64,000 bases of DNA, taken from contig JACGWO010000001.1 in NCBI GenBank assembly GCA_034509735.1, positions 35,095,966 to 35,159,965 of the forward strand. Reading direction: 5' to 3'. Shown here piece by piece: positions 22,901-34,089 of this stretch. Position 1 is the first letter of the stretch. Each line of letters opens with the position of its first letter. The notes below the pieces were generated by a model that was not told the DNA's origin, searched no databases, and saw only the letters and a list, made by a program, of their open reading frames with translations. A program made the translations under genes and the position numbers. This DNA is from Sesamum alatum (taxonomy: Eukaryota; Streptophyta; Magnoliopsida; Lamiales; Pedaliaceae).

Positions 22901-25900
22901 CCCCACCGATTATTACAGTACAAAGAAATTGATAAGAGAATTGGGTTTACCAGTTCAGAACATTGATGTATGGAAAAATGGTTGCATGTTGTACTGGAAG
23001 GAGGATATTGATCTGGAATATTGAAAGTTTTGTGGACACGCTAGGTACAAGCCCACCAGGGACAGAAATCCTAGACGCAAGAAGTACCCGTATGCCATTC
23101 TTAGGTATCTGCCGCTTACCCCTCGACTGCAAAGGTTGCATGCATCAGAGGCCACTATGGAGCATATGACTTGGCATGCCAGTCATTAGACGAAGGAGGG
23201 ATCCATGTGTCATCTGTCCGATGCAGAGGCTTGGAAGCATTTTGACCGGATGTATCCTGATTTTGCAGCTGAGCCCTGTAATGTTACCTAGGGCTGTGCA
23301 AGGATGGGTTTGCATCGCACGGCCAGTATGGTAAAACTTACTCATATTGGCCCATGATACTTACACCGTACAATCTCCCACCAAGAATGTACATGAAGTC
23401 TGAGTATATGTTCCTAACGATGGTGATCCCTGGCTTATTGAATCCCAAACGTCTTATCGATGTCTACCTGGAGCCGTTGATCGAGGGGTTGTAGAATTTA
23501 TGGCATGTGGGTATACGTACGCACGACACTGCGACAAAGCAGGCATTCATGATGCGGGCCGCATTGATGTGGACAGTGAACGACCTTCCAGCCTATAGGA
23601 TGGCGTCTGGATGGACTACTACCGGTGTTATGGGGTGTCTACTTTGTATAGAGGACACACGGACATTCTATTTACAGCACGGTCGGAAGGCATGCAATTT
23701 TGACTGCCACAGACAGTTCCTCCCATCGGACCATCCTTATCGCAAGAACAAGAAACCTTAACTAAAGATCGAATGGAGAGGAAGGTTGCCCGTCCGAGGC
23801 TGATTGGAGAACAGATCCGAACCCGTGTCAATGCGTTTAGTGTTGCATTCGAACAACCGTTGAGTCAATCAGAAGGCTACGGTGTTGACCATAAGTGGAC
23901 GAAGGAAAGTATCTTTTGGGAGCTTGAATACTGGGGGGCGCATCTGATACGATATAATCTTGATGTCATGCACATTGAGAAGAATGTGTTCGAAAATATA
24001 TTTAATACCATGATGGACATAAAGGGGAAAACAACGGACAATCTGAATACACGGAAAGATCTAAAGATCATATGTAATCGGCCGGAGCTTGAGATGGACG
24101 AAAGGAGACCGAATGTGATGCCCAAAGCGGTATATACACTAACAAAGGATCAAAAGAAGATTATATATGAGTGGATTCGTTGTCTTAGGTTTGCTGATGG
24201 GTATGCATCTAACTTGTCCCGCTGTGTCGACATGAAGGAGCTAAGGATGCACAACATGAAGAGCCATGATTGTCATGTATTCATGTAGAAGTTGATTCTG
24301 GTTGCTTTATGTGAAATGCTTCCTGAGCACGTGTAGGGGGCCTTGACGGAGGTGAGCCTTATATTCCAGATCCTATACTCAACCACACTAGATGTGAACA
24401 AGGTAAAAGAATTGGAAGACAGTGTAGTCGTCATCCTGTGCAACCTCGAGAAAATATTTCCTCCTTTTTTTTTGACTCAATAGAGCACCTAATTGTTCAC
24501 CTTCTATATGAGGCGCGCGTTGGGGGGCCCGTGCAATACAAGTGGATGTACCCATTTGAGAGGTAATTAACTACACTAGAAAATTTACTGTTAAATGTAT
24601 ATATATATATATATATATATATTATTTTTCTGCGGCAATTCATTGGCATTTTAATAAATACTCGTACGAATAGATTCCTACACGATTTGAGGAAGAAGGT
24701 GAAAAACAAAGCACACGTCGAGGCGTCAGTTGTAGAGGCTTATATTGTTGAAGAAATCAGGCTTTTCTCTTCTCACTACTTTGAACCGCACATTCTCTGC
24801 AAGCGAAGCAGACCTGGTTGAAACGATGATCTCAAGAGCAACGACGATCGAATAGTACGATCCATGTTCAATCACCTGGGCCGAGCAAGTGGAGCCTCAA
24901 AGAATAGATGGCTGAGTGGTGAGGAACTTCATATTATCGAGATGTACGTGTTGTGTAATTGCTAAGTAGTTGCGCCATACTACGAGTAAGTTTTTGATAC
25001 AAACATAACTCTCTCTTCGATCATTTTATTTTGAACATGTATATTTATAATTATCATTGTTCCTTATACGGGTCATTCTTGAATGAACTGTACGAGCAAC
25101 ACCATTCGGACGACCCAATTATTGATCAACTAGTGACAACTCAATTCAAGAATCGTTCAAGCATCGTGTAAGTGTCGCTTTCTTATATATTACGACTTTA
25201 TGCTCAATTTCTTATAAACTAGGTGCAATTGCTATATGATGAATTGCAGGTGAAACCTGAATTGAATCACACAGACGGCAAATTGTTGAAGTTGCATTAT
25301 TGGGGCCCTAGACCAGAAGTGACGACGTACCCGTCTTACTTTGTGAATGGCTTCAATTTCTACAGTGAACGTCATAATGTTGGGAAGTCAATAATGAATT
25401 ATGGTGTTTGTGTCAAAAGCTCATCATATACAGACACGGATTCTGACTTCTATGAATACTGGATGAGATACTTCAATTAGATTACCCACTTATACCAGAC
25501 ATACACATTGTATTGTTCAATTGTCGTTGGGTCGGTGCGGTTAGAGGCATGAATATACACCCTCGTTATCATATCGTTGATGCCAATTTCAAAAAGCTTA
25601 CCAAAAGAATGAACCATTCATACTAGCGCAACAAGCAGTTCAAGTCTACTACGCGGATTACCTGAGCATGAAAAGAGACAAAGTCGACTGGAAAGCTGTT
25701 TGCAAAATCAAGGCTCGAAGAGTAACCGATGACTCACGATGGACAGAGGTCACCTATCAGATGAAAGGAGTCGTACCTAATCCAGATGTTGGTACTGACA
25801 ACCAAACGTATGAACTTCATGACCCAGCGGGAATACAATTGGTCGTTGATCTGTCCACAGCACAACATGGAGCAGGTACATTGCGCTCGCCATGGTGAAT

Positions 25901-25966
25901 CCGATGATCAAGATGACGAAGATAGCTATGACGAGGCGGAGACTGAGGAAGAGACTTATTGATAAT
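19979..25966 (+). pseudogene. TNP2-type CACTA transposase, decayed and interrupted
   Basis: Would cut and join CACTA ends. The start (19976-20240) is the transposase-associated domain: WMYDRDLLGVTLEFENGV, IKCPYRKC, and HGE. After the LTR insertion, the Transposase_21 core follows in pieces: MDWTQMMVFDATG (22558), GPSSYYDSRPYDYVSRLSDR, STKKLIRELGLPVQNI, then LMWTVNDLPAYRMASGWTT (23570) and RYNLDVMHIEKNVFENIF (23950), then GGPVQYKWMYPFERF-like sequence before an (AT)n-bearing gap, then a DUF4216-like part (PFILAQQAVQVYY near 25620) and an acidic tail. At least six stops or frameshifts are visible. Introns near 24990-25070 and 25170-25222 look spliceable. Non-functional. Confidence 0.92.
20244..22464 (-). 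mobile_element. Solo Copia LTR inside TNP2 (minus orientation, 2.2 kb)
   Basis: Reversed LTR: right end CACGTATTCTAACA (reverse complement TGTTAGAATACG), left end TGTAAGACAAGCGGATC, aligning with the 3' ends of the copies at 57680 and 60287. Flanks are TACTT (20239-20243) and TAGTT (22465-22469), a 5-bp duplication with one mismatch. Excising the LTR and one flank copy brings the two halves of TNP2 into one reading frame, which confirms the junctions. No internal retrotransposon sequence is left. Confidence 0.9.
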
Positions 25967-26119
25967 TCAGTGCATAGTTTCCTTTTAAACATTATTGTAT
26001 TAATTATAATTTTTTTATACAAGAATATAACTTTGGAACGGTGTATTAATGTTTTAATATACCTAGTTTCAACATTGTATTAATTTTTTTATATTTTGAT
26101 AAAACAGATTAAATTTTAA

Positions 26120-26610
26120 AAATTGGAATGGTCATTATATACTACGACCGTTCCTAATACAGGTACACTTTTTTCAAGTAGGCGCCAAATGAAAAAAAAA
26201 ATGTGGAAAATTTGAAACAAGGAACGGTCAACATATTCCCATGACCGTTCCTATTACAGGTACAATTTTTCAATTTGGCGCCTACTGAAAAATAGGCTCC
26301 AAATTTGAATTAGGAATGGTCATAATAATTGAGTGACCGTCCAGATACAGGTCCAATTCTTAATTTATATTTATTATCTAAGAAAATCATATAATATTTG
26401 CAATACATATAGGAACGGTCACGAATGGAAATAGGAACAGTCAACATTTACGGATCACCAAACGACGCCGTTTCTGTATTTAGGAACGGTACTAGTAACA
26501 CTTTAACTATTACATGACCGTTCCTATGAAGTTCATTATCAGTACACAGTACTAAAACAACATCGTTTGATCAAAACGATGTCGTATTTGGCATTGGGAA
26601 CGGTCGATTT
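26120..26610. repeat. Internal block of CCGTTCC repeats between the two CACTA genes
   Basis: About ten copies of ACCGTTCC/GGAACGGT-like motifs, as in the two ends, but placed 6.9 kb from the left end and 3.6 kb from the right end. Near-duplicate phrases recur (ACAGGTACAATTTTTCAA with GGCGCC). Function unknown: it could be a relic end, or a regulatory region between transposase genes. Confidence 0.75.
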
Positions 26611-26619
26611 ATATCCAAT

Positions 26620-27344
26620 TGTTGATAATTTTATTAAATTAGGGTTGTTAATCATATGTAATCGTTGATAATTTTGGTAAATTAGTGTGTTAAATTTTTG
26701 TACCATTAGTGTCTTAATTGTTGGAATGTTGCAGATAATTTTTGGAATGTTGTAGATAATTTTTGGAATGTTGGTGGTAATTATGTAAATTATTGTTCGA
26801 AAATTATTGGTAATTTTTTGAATTTTTATTGTATGTTTTTAGTATTTTCTGTTATTTTTAGATATTTTTTGAAAATTTTCAGTATTTTCTGAATTTTTCA
26901 GAAAAAAATAATTTCTGTATTTTCTGTTAATTATTTTTCTGTCATTTTTAAATATTTTCTAAAAATTTTCTTTAATTCTCTGTATGTTTCTATAAATTAT
27001 TTTTCTATAAATTTTAAAATATTTTCTAAAAATTGTCCAAAATTTTTTTAGAATGTTTTGGTAAATTTGAAGGAATTTTCAGAATTTATGATTTAATGAA
27101 ATTTTTTTCTATAATTTTGAATATATTTTCTTATGAATTTTTGAAAATTCTGCCAAATTATGTGTAAATTTTCTAGATTCTTTCAGGATTTTTTGTTAAT
27201 TTTCTGAAATTTCTGTGAACTTTTTGGAATCTATGTGAAATTACATATAATATATTGTAATCATATTCTAGGGAAGAATTTTGGAATTTAGTATAAGAAT
27301 ATAGGAAAATATAAGAATTTAGTGTAATTGTATGAAAGAATTTT
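26620..27344. other. AT-rich spacer in the CACTA element
   Basis: Very T-rich with recurrent TTTTGGAATGTTG and ATTTTCTGAAATTTTC phrases; no ORF. Probably the first intron or promoter region of the TNPA-like gene. Confidence 0.5.
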
Positions 27345-27650
27345 GGGATTTAATATACATTTAAGGAAATAATTACAAGATTTAGTATACATTTTAGGAA
27401 ATATTTGCAAGATTTAGTATACATTTTAGGAAATATTTGCAAGATTTAGTATACATTGTAGGGAAAATTTCAATAATCTAGCAATTATTAGATTAATTTT
27501 GGGATTAGTATACAATTTTGGGATTTAGTATACATTTTAGAAAATAATTGTAAGATTTAGTATACATTTTAAGAAATAATTGTAAGATTTAGTATACATT
27601 TTAGGAAATAATTGTCTTAGATTTAGGGTATACATTTTAGGAAATAGATT
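27345..27650 (+). repeat. Tandem repeat, about 32-bp period, about 8 copies
   Basis: Unit is GATTTAGTATACATTTTAGG followed by AAATAATTGTAA or AAATATTTGCAA. Copies are nearly identical in the middle and diverge at the ends; one is disrupted near 27470-27510. It lies just upstream of the ATG of the TNPA-like gene at 27712. Confidence 0.8.
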
Positions 27651-27711
27651 GATACATACATTTTTTAAAATTCATACCACTTATATTTTGAAAAAAAAAA
27701 AATTGTAGATC

Positions 27712-29275
27712 ATGTCTGATCGGGATTTGCCTCCTTAAGGAGGTGGACACACTCGCGGCCATGGTCATGGCCCGGAAGTTCGACCACCGGCGGGTGCTGC
27801 TTCCCAAGATGGGGAAGCAGCATTCCGACCACCTCCACCACCACCACCGGCAGAGCAGTTAGCTGCCGCACCGATGCCGGATCAGGAGCCCGGTCCGACT
27901 ACTCCGGCACGTGCCCCAGAGGATGCCAGACCATCTACTCCCGTATGGACGGCAGATCCGGCCAGTCCATGGGTTGCACCAGCCCCAACAGTTCCCCCAC
28001 AATCCGCGCGCCGGTATATCACCTTCGTTGAAGCCAGGTATATTTTCTTTTAAATATTTTTGTAATTTTAATTATTATTTTTATGTCACAATAATTATTA
28101 TATAATTTCAGGGCTGAGCGCAAGATACAGGAGTTCATGTACGCAGGTGGTGCGAGGACATTATCCCCACCCTTGGGGCTGTTTGCGCCAGGTGCAGCCA
28201 GAGCACCAACATTTCTGGTTCGAGAGCTTGAAGGTAACGTACTTTAATTTCAATTTAATAGTATAAATTGATTTTTCTTATTAATAGTTTTAACACTTTT
28301 TTTTTTTTTTTTTTTTTTTTTTGTGCAGATGACGTATTGGTGGGACTGCGACGATGAGTCCATGTTCAAAGTCTTCCACATGTTTGCAGGGAAGTTCCTC
28401 CGCAAGAAGTTCGTTCTCGCCAGACAGTCTTTAGTGAAGCCTCTCTGGTTGGCGAACGAAGTCTAGCGGTAGCTCCTACTATACTTGGACAACGACAAGT
28501 TCAAGGATGAGTGTGCCAAGAACAAGACCAACCGGTCTGCCAACCCAGCAGCATCCTCTACTATCTACAGTGGGGGTTCTGCCTCCGTCGGGATGCAACA
28601 ACAGAAAGATGGTAAGAAATTTAATTTTTTTTTAAGGTATTCATCATTATTAAATTAAAACTGTAATAACTGTTCTTTTTTTTTTTTTACAGGAGATGCA
28701 GCTCGGTCGGTCACTCAAGCAGATGGAGTTATTCTCCAAATGCTACAAGAAGAAGGCCGACAGCGGTTGGAACGGCCTGAGGCAGCGGAGGTGGCGGTAA
28801 GCATTGTATTATATTTTCAAATTTATTTTCTTTTAATTTTTGGAAATAATAATAATAATTTACTGTTTTTACAGGAGACGTTCCAGAAGTTGCTGGAGGA
28901 TCACCAGTCTCAGGCCGGCCGATCCTGGGGATCGTCCCGCCAAATCGGAGGGCTCGGTGGCGCAGACCGAGCAAAATTTGTGGCTGGCTGCAGTGGGGGG
29001 CAAGAACAAGGGCCGGGTATTTGGCCTTGGTTCTGAGGCCCACGGCCTTAGCCAGACCTTTACCTCGCCATCCCCATCCCATCGCCACCGCCACCGCCAG
29101 CCTCGAATTTGGAGGATCGCATGGTCCCGATGGAGGAGATGATGGTCGACATGATGGGCATGATGAAGACTCTACAGACCAATAACTCCGTTGCCAGCCC
29201 ATCATGGCCTCCGACAGACCCCCCCCCCTCCAGATAATGACGATATGGACCAGGACGAGGGGGATGAGGTGTAGA
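27712..29275 (+). pseudogene. TNPA-like (Transposase_24 / Ptta) CACTA protein, decayed
   Basis: Starts MSDRDLPP followed by an in-frame stop. It is proline-rich (PPPPPPAEQLAAAPMP), then exons with clear splice sites: introns about 28038-28111, 28234-28328, 28612-28692 and 28798-28874, with GT and AG ends and T-rich tails. The central exon encodes KFVLARQSLVKPLWLANEV, and further on CAKNKTNRSANPA then STIYSGGSASVGMQQQKD, the NK-x-NR and GGS signature of the plant Ptta/En/Spm family. A coiled stretch (MLQEEGRQRLERPEAAEV) and an acidic C-terminus (DDMDQDEGDEV) follow. The early stop and another after NEV break it. In En/Spm such proteins bind the subterminal repeats; that is inferred. Confidence 0.75.
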
Positions 29276-29479
29276 TTTAGGATTCTTTTTTTTAAAAAAA
29301 AATTGTAATTAAATTCGATAATATTGTTTTTTAATTAATTTTTTTTCAAAATTATGCATTTTTTGGTATTTAAATAATAATTATTTAACCAAATTCAAAA
29401 AAATTATTAATAATTTAAAATTCATTTTAATAATAATAATAATTATTATATAATAATAAAAAAATTTAATGATTCATTT
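29276..29479. other. AT-rich 3' flank of TNPA-like gene
   Basis: Poly-T/A-rich sequence without an ORF, with AATAATAATAAT repeats near 29430; probably the 3' untranslated region. Confidence 0.4.
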
Positions 29480-30190
29480 AATTAGGAATGGTCTTTTCTA
29501 CGGTCACGGATTTCATAAGAATCAACGTAACCGTTCCAACAGAAGACCGATTTAATCAGAGGACCGTTCCTAATACCGTGTAAACGAGCATTTCAAATTC
29601 GGGGTGAACCGTGCCTAAAATTAGTCCAAATTCAATGAATTGGTGGTATCGTTAGTGTTCCAAACTGAATACCTAAAATCGATCCAAAGACGTATTCCAA
29701 ATAAAGATTAAAAAACCGTTCCTAAGTTCTTTAGCAAAGTAGGTCTAGGGATGTTCCACCTACCGTTCCAACATCTATCCCCAAACAAATAGTATTCCGT
29801 TCCAATTTGTATTCCAGAGTCAGTGGAAAAATGCATCTCCAATATATTTAGTACGCTGCAAACGGAGTTCCTACGACCGTTCCAAATTACGTGAATGACA
29901 TAACACGCGACTGTTCCAAATTATGTGAATGACATAACACGCGACCGTTCGAAATATTAACCATGTGTTCCAAATATACAAATTATATATTCATACACAC
30001 AAAGCTATTTAGGAACGGTTATTATCTTGTACGCCAAAAACAGTTCCAAAATAGGAACGGTTTAGGTGGAATTGTTCCTAAATGTTAGGAACGCTAACCG
30101 TTCCTTAACTATTTCTAATCGAGGTCTAAGTTCATCCAGTGATCTTTTGACCGTTCCAAAAGGGAAAAAAAAAAAACGTTCCTAACATTT
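29480..30190. repeat. Right subterminal repeats of the CACTA element
   Basis: More than 15 copies of ACCGTTCC/GGAACGGT variants in both orientations, up to the terminal inverted repeat at 30199-30215. A 30-bp duplicate near 29880-29945 (GACATAACACGCGACCGTTC twice) shows local expansion. Confidence 0.85.
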
Positions 30191-30328
30191 CAATTCCTGC
30201 ATTTTTTTTGTAGTGTATTAAAAAATTAGGACTTTGGGACCAAAAGTGCCGACAACCAAAAGCATGGGACCAAATGTCAGAATGGCATTATCCTGTGGGA
30301 CCAGAACTGCAATTTTTCCTTAAAATAT

Positions 30329-31099
30329 CTTATAAGTTTGTATATTTTATAAGATGTTTTAAAAATTATAAGATGACATATATTATTTTAAAAAATAAAA
30401 TTTTTGAAGTGTTTTTGATAAAATGAGATTGTAGAACTTATAAAATGATATTTTGATAATTTTATAATTAATGTGATAAGTTACGAACTCTTTGTCTTGA
30501 TTATTTAATAAACAAAATATTAGTTGCTAACATTTTATTTGAGTTTTAATCTTATTAGCTCATTTTCAAGAAAAATTATGAAATACTCTTAACATTTTAT
30601 GAGTTTTCAAATATTTTATAAAATATTTTATGAGCTCGGCCAAACAGTCTTTTAGTGAAAGTAAGTTTTGAAACTACCATAGCTTTATGAAGAAGAGAAG
30701 AAGTAACCGGATTTGGATTTGTTATTCAAAATCTTGTTGCATCTTCTATTCTAATTAATATACACAATTATATGTATTAAAGAGAAAATTTTATACACAT
30801 GACAAATATATGTTAAATAGAATAGAATATACAATATAATTTAAAATGATAGATGTGAATAATGTGTGAAGTAGTGTTGTGTTTATTTGGTATAATAATT
30901 TTATAGATAAATGAATGTAATACATCTTTACTCTGAAAACACACATATTTTTATATATGAAATTTCTCAGCAGGGGATATTCAACATTGGGGGGGGGGGG
31001 GGGGGGTGTTGTAATCTTACCAAGCATTAGATATATGGAGCTAAACGTATATTCTCAACTATGGATAAGAACCCCAACTAGCTTATTAAGTGCAAACAC
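30329..31099. other. Spacer with MITE-like AT-rich DNA and a G18 run
   Basis: From 30329 to about 30655 the sequence resembles the TTATAAGATGTTTT-rich MITEs of this window and ends with GAGCTCGGCCAAACAGTC. At 30989-31006 there are 18 consecutive G. No gene is seen; the ORFs of 78-80 codons run through low-complexity sequence. Confidence 0.5.
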
Positions 31100-31839
31100 A
31101 ATCCTTTTTAACGGCTCTATGGGTGCGACGCCCGTCTTTCTATGTTTTTTACCAAAACAAAAAAAGTGTAGACTCTTAAAAAGCTTGTTTTCGTTATGAA
31201 ATAGTAAATGCAGAATATTATAAACTTTTATCGTCTTTTGCATATATTCAACAATATGGTACATCTCCTACTTATAGTAGTCTATTAAGTAAGAGTTTAT
31301 TAATGACTTCATCACTACTTTACATCAAACAAAATAAAATGTACAAATATGTATTAATGGTCATTCATAATTGCTAACCTACTTTTACAATACTCCCCAC
31401 CTCATCAAAACCTTGTCAAGAAAAAATCCAAAGGGATAAAAATCTTTTACTACGTAAAAAGAGTACAACATACTTTAGAATACTTTAGGATTCAAAAGTT
31501 ATTTCATAAATAATTCGGGATCCATATTTGAATTTCATGATTCAAACATATTAAATTGCTTCATTAAAGTAAAGGAAAGACTCAATGAGAAAAAATCTAA
31601 GGGATGGAAAAAGAGTACAATGTGTATGTGTCTCCCCCTCAAAATTATAAATATTCTCACTCTAGATATCTTCTTGACGACACATTCTGATATTATGGAT
31701 GATTTTCTTAAATGTTGTTATAGGTAAGGCCTTGATAAGTAAATTTTTTAGATTTTCGCTTGACCTTATCTGCTTGACATTAATTTTAATTTTTTTTTTT
31801 TGTTCCGGAGCTCTATAAAAGAACTTTGGTGAAATATGC
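31100..31839 (-). pseudogene. 3' end of a Copia polyprotein (RNase H C-terminus) and its 3' region
   Basis: On the minus strand from 31855: KHISPKFFY, then KINVKQIRSSENLKNLLIKA, LPITTFKKIIHNIRMCRQED, stop at 31662. This is the classic end of plant Copia RNase H. The downstream region (31660-31390) has the sequence type found before the 3' LTR (GACAAGGTTTTGATGAGGT, then GGGGAG). The upstream part of the same protein resumes at 38389, beyond an LTR insertion: the residues before the break (GCIKGDRTK) and after it (HISPKFF) are adjacent in intact relatives. The limit at 31100 is approximate; no LTR end was fixed. Confidence 0.8.
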
Positions 31840-33249
31840 TTGAAGAATTGGTACGGCTGAAGAGTAAAATACAAGAAATTAAAATCAATTTCGAAGGGGT
31901 GTTCCCTTTGAATTCTGGAACGTTTGGTGTTTACAAATGCATCATTATATAAATAAAAGATGCTTGCATAAGTGGCTAAACGAGAAAACAAAAAGATACA
32001 AGAAATATAAATCGAAACATTACCTTTTTGTTTCTTTATGTAGAACGGAAACAAGCGTTGTTGTCTTTTTCCGTTCCTTTCCCATTCACTTTGGGATCCA
32101 AATTAAAACCCCTCTAATTTGTCCACACCAAACTTTAGAATAGAGTCTAACTCTATTGCTAGATAGAATTAAACAAGGGGAGAAACAAATCCATAACAAA
32201 CACTATTGATTAGTGTATTTGGATTGTTTTGGTTCTATACTTGAACCTAGTTCAAAATAGAACACACAAAGGAGAATGGAGAAGAATTTTTCTGATAGAA
32301 AAAACGTGGCGTTGTGTTTGTTTGCAAGGGAGAGCAAGCTAGAACAAATGAGAGGTGTATTTACATGCAACCATTGAATTCCAAATTCAAAATGCATTAG
32401 TTATCCTAGATAACTTCCACAACCTCCACACCACTGAGCCACTGACATGCACTTGTGGAGGAGTTGTTGAATTTCTCAACTTGCATTCAACCTTGTGATT
32501 TTGACTTCAAATCATGGATCGATTTTGATTTAATCAAATAAAATCAAGACCAACCAAGATCCATAGGTTCCAAATTAATCCAATTAATTTTATACCTTAT
32601 TGAAATTCAAAAAGTTTATTTAATAATTGATCCAATCACTTAATTAAATCAAACTCAATAAATTAATCAAATTAATTTAAAGGTTCTAGCCCAAAATTAA
32701 TTAATCCAATTAATTATATCTTGGGTCATCCATCAAATGGCTTTCCCAAATAAATGCTCTAATAATTTATATTCTCCTTGAATTAATTTAATCCAATTAA
32801 ATTAATTCGTTTACTCTAGAATTAATTCCATAGTGATTTGTATGTGACTCTTTAAGTTCACGCTCAGCTAGACTTGAGCTCGACCTTATTGAATTATTTA
32901 ATGCAAAATGAAAAGACTTACAAAAATAATATCAAAATAAATTGAATAACAAATGCAATGCAAGTCGAACTCTTAAAGTTTGATCAGAAAAAATTACTTT
33001 AAATGGAAGTCGAACTCCTAGTCGAACTCTGGGAGTTTGACTTTAATATTTTTTTAATTTAAATTGAAGTCTTGGAGTTTGACTTATAATTTTTTTAATT
33101 TCAATAATATAAATTTTACCGTTAATAATAATTTAAATATTATAATTATAAATTTAAATAACAATTATATTCCTTAATAAATTTAATATTTGCAACAAAA
33201 AGAATTTAAAATTTAATTTATTGATAAAAAATACAATTAACTATTACAA

Positions 33250-34080
33250 ATATTATTATCTTCTACGGCCCCTTACTGACATATCAGCTTGTCTTGAATT
33301 TCCCTCCCTTTGTTGGGATTGGTGTCTTTCACGCGTTTGTGGCCGATTCATCTCATTTTGAATTCGTGATGTTTGGCTTCGACCAAGACGAATAGAGCCA
33401 CGAAGAACAGTCGTGGACCAACTCAAATTTTGGAACATCCCAATAATCTTTCTCCATCAAAGTAAAGACTATAGAATATGTCCTTATGTAAGCCATTAAA
33501 TCGTAATAATTCTTAACCATTCATGCGCGTTAATCCTATATGCAATGCATACCTTTTGAGCATGAGAGCACAGGATACCAAATTGACTACATTTGCCACA
33601 TGAACATTCTCGTGCTGCAATTTTGACGATGTGGGCGTTGAATCTATGTCCATGCTGGTGCTTTGTGATGATCGGGGTAGACTGTTGATACTAATTGTAT
33701 CTTGTTACTGGATGTTCAACACTTTTTTCGGGCCAACGTTTGAACAGTTTGTATGCATAGTCCGTCCAGAGTTGGTTGTTTCTTAACATGACAGTATGCT
33801 TCGCCATCCTCTCACGAAAATATTGGACTAAACGAGCAAATGTTATTTCCACTATTGTAGTCACAGACAAGCGGTGAGCCCCTTTCAGAACTCCATTGAT
33901 GCACTCTGACATGTTGGTTGTGAGAATACCGCACCACCATCTGCCATCATGAGAAGTTTTCCATTTTTCCTTTTCAATCTGGTCTAAGTACACAAATGCT
34001 TATAACTTGTGGTCTGGACCTTTATCTCGCCTATGTTTGAATTGAACTTTCTGATTTGCTATTAAGAACCAGCTCTGCAG
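33250..34080 (-). pseudogene. MURA-type MULE transposase, C-terminal part
   Basis: Minus strand from 34080: SWFLIANQKVQFKHRRDKG, then at 33993 YLDQIEKEKWKTSHDG, then ILTTNMSECINGVLKGAHRL and RLVQYFRERMAKH, the conserved end of the MULE transposase catalytic domain. After a stop at 33691 another frame gives ARECSCGKCSQFGILCSHAQ (about 33560-33620), a SWIM zinc finger. The catalytic DDE part upstream is missing. A frameshift or stop precedes SWIM, so it is inactive. Confidence 0.85.
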
Positions 34081-34089
34081 CAAAGATCC

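Larger units (their letters stand above)
19052..30215 (+). mobile_element. CACTA (En/Spm) transposon, 11.2 kb, decayed
   Basis: Right terminus is ...GCATTTTTTTTGTAGTG (reverse complement CACTACAAAAAAAATGC); left terminus is AACTACAAAATAATGC, with the first base changed from C. Flanking 3-bp duplications are TGT (19049-19051) and TAT (30216-30218), one mismatch. The uninterrupted left MULE arm has the same sequence without the insert, which fixes the empty site. Both ends are packed with subterminal ACCGTTCC/GGAACGGT repeats. It contains a TNP2 pseudogene, an internal repeat block, and a TNPA-like pseudogene, in the usual En/Spm order. A solo Copia LTR is nested inside. Confidence 0.93.
17721..30319 (+). 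mobile_element. MULE with GRF-zinc-finger ORF, split by a CACTA element
   Basis: Long inverted arms: left from GGCAAAATTACAATTTTGAT; the reverse complement of the right end reads GGAAAAATTGCAGTTCTGGT. Both contain TTTGATCCC/TTTGGTCCC repeats, and the inner halves (about 17850-18080 against 18800-19050) are clear inverted copies. The 9-bp duplication TTAAAATAT flanks both ends (17712-17720 and 30320-30328), as expected for Mutator-like elements. Without the CACTA insertion the element is about 1.43 kb. It encodes no transposase, only the small ORF at 18090-18503, so it would need a transposase in trans. Confidence 0.88.

Noticed and set aside
28729..29205. 158-codon minus-strand ORF
   Set aside because: Antisense shadow of the TNPA-like exons and spans two of their introns.
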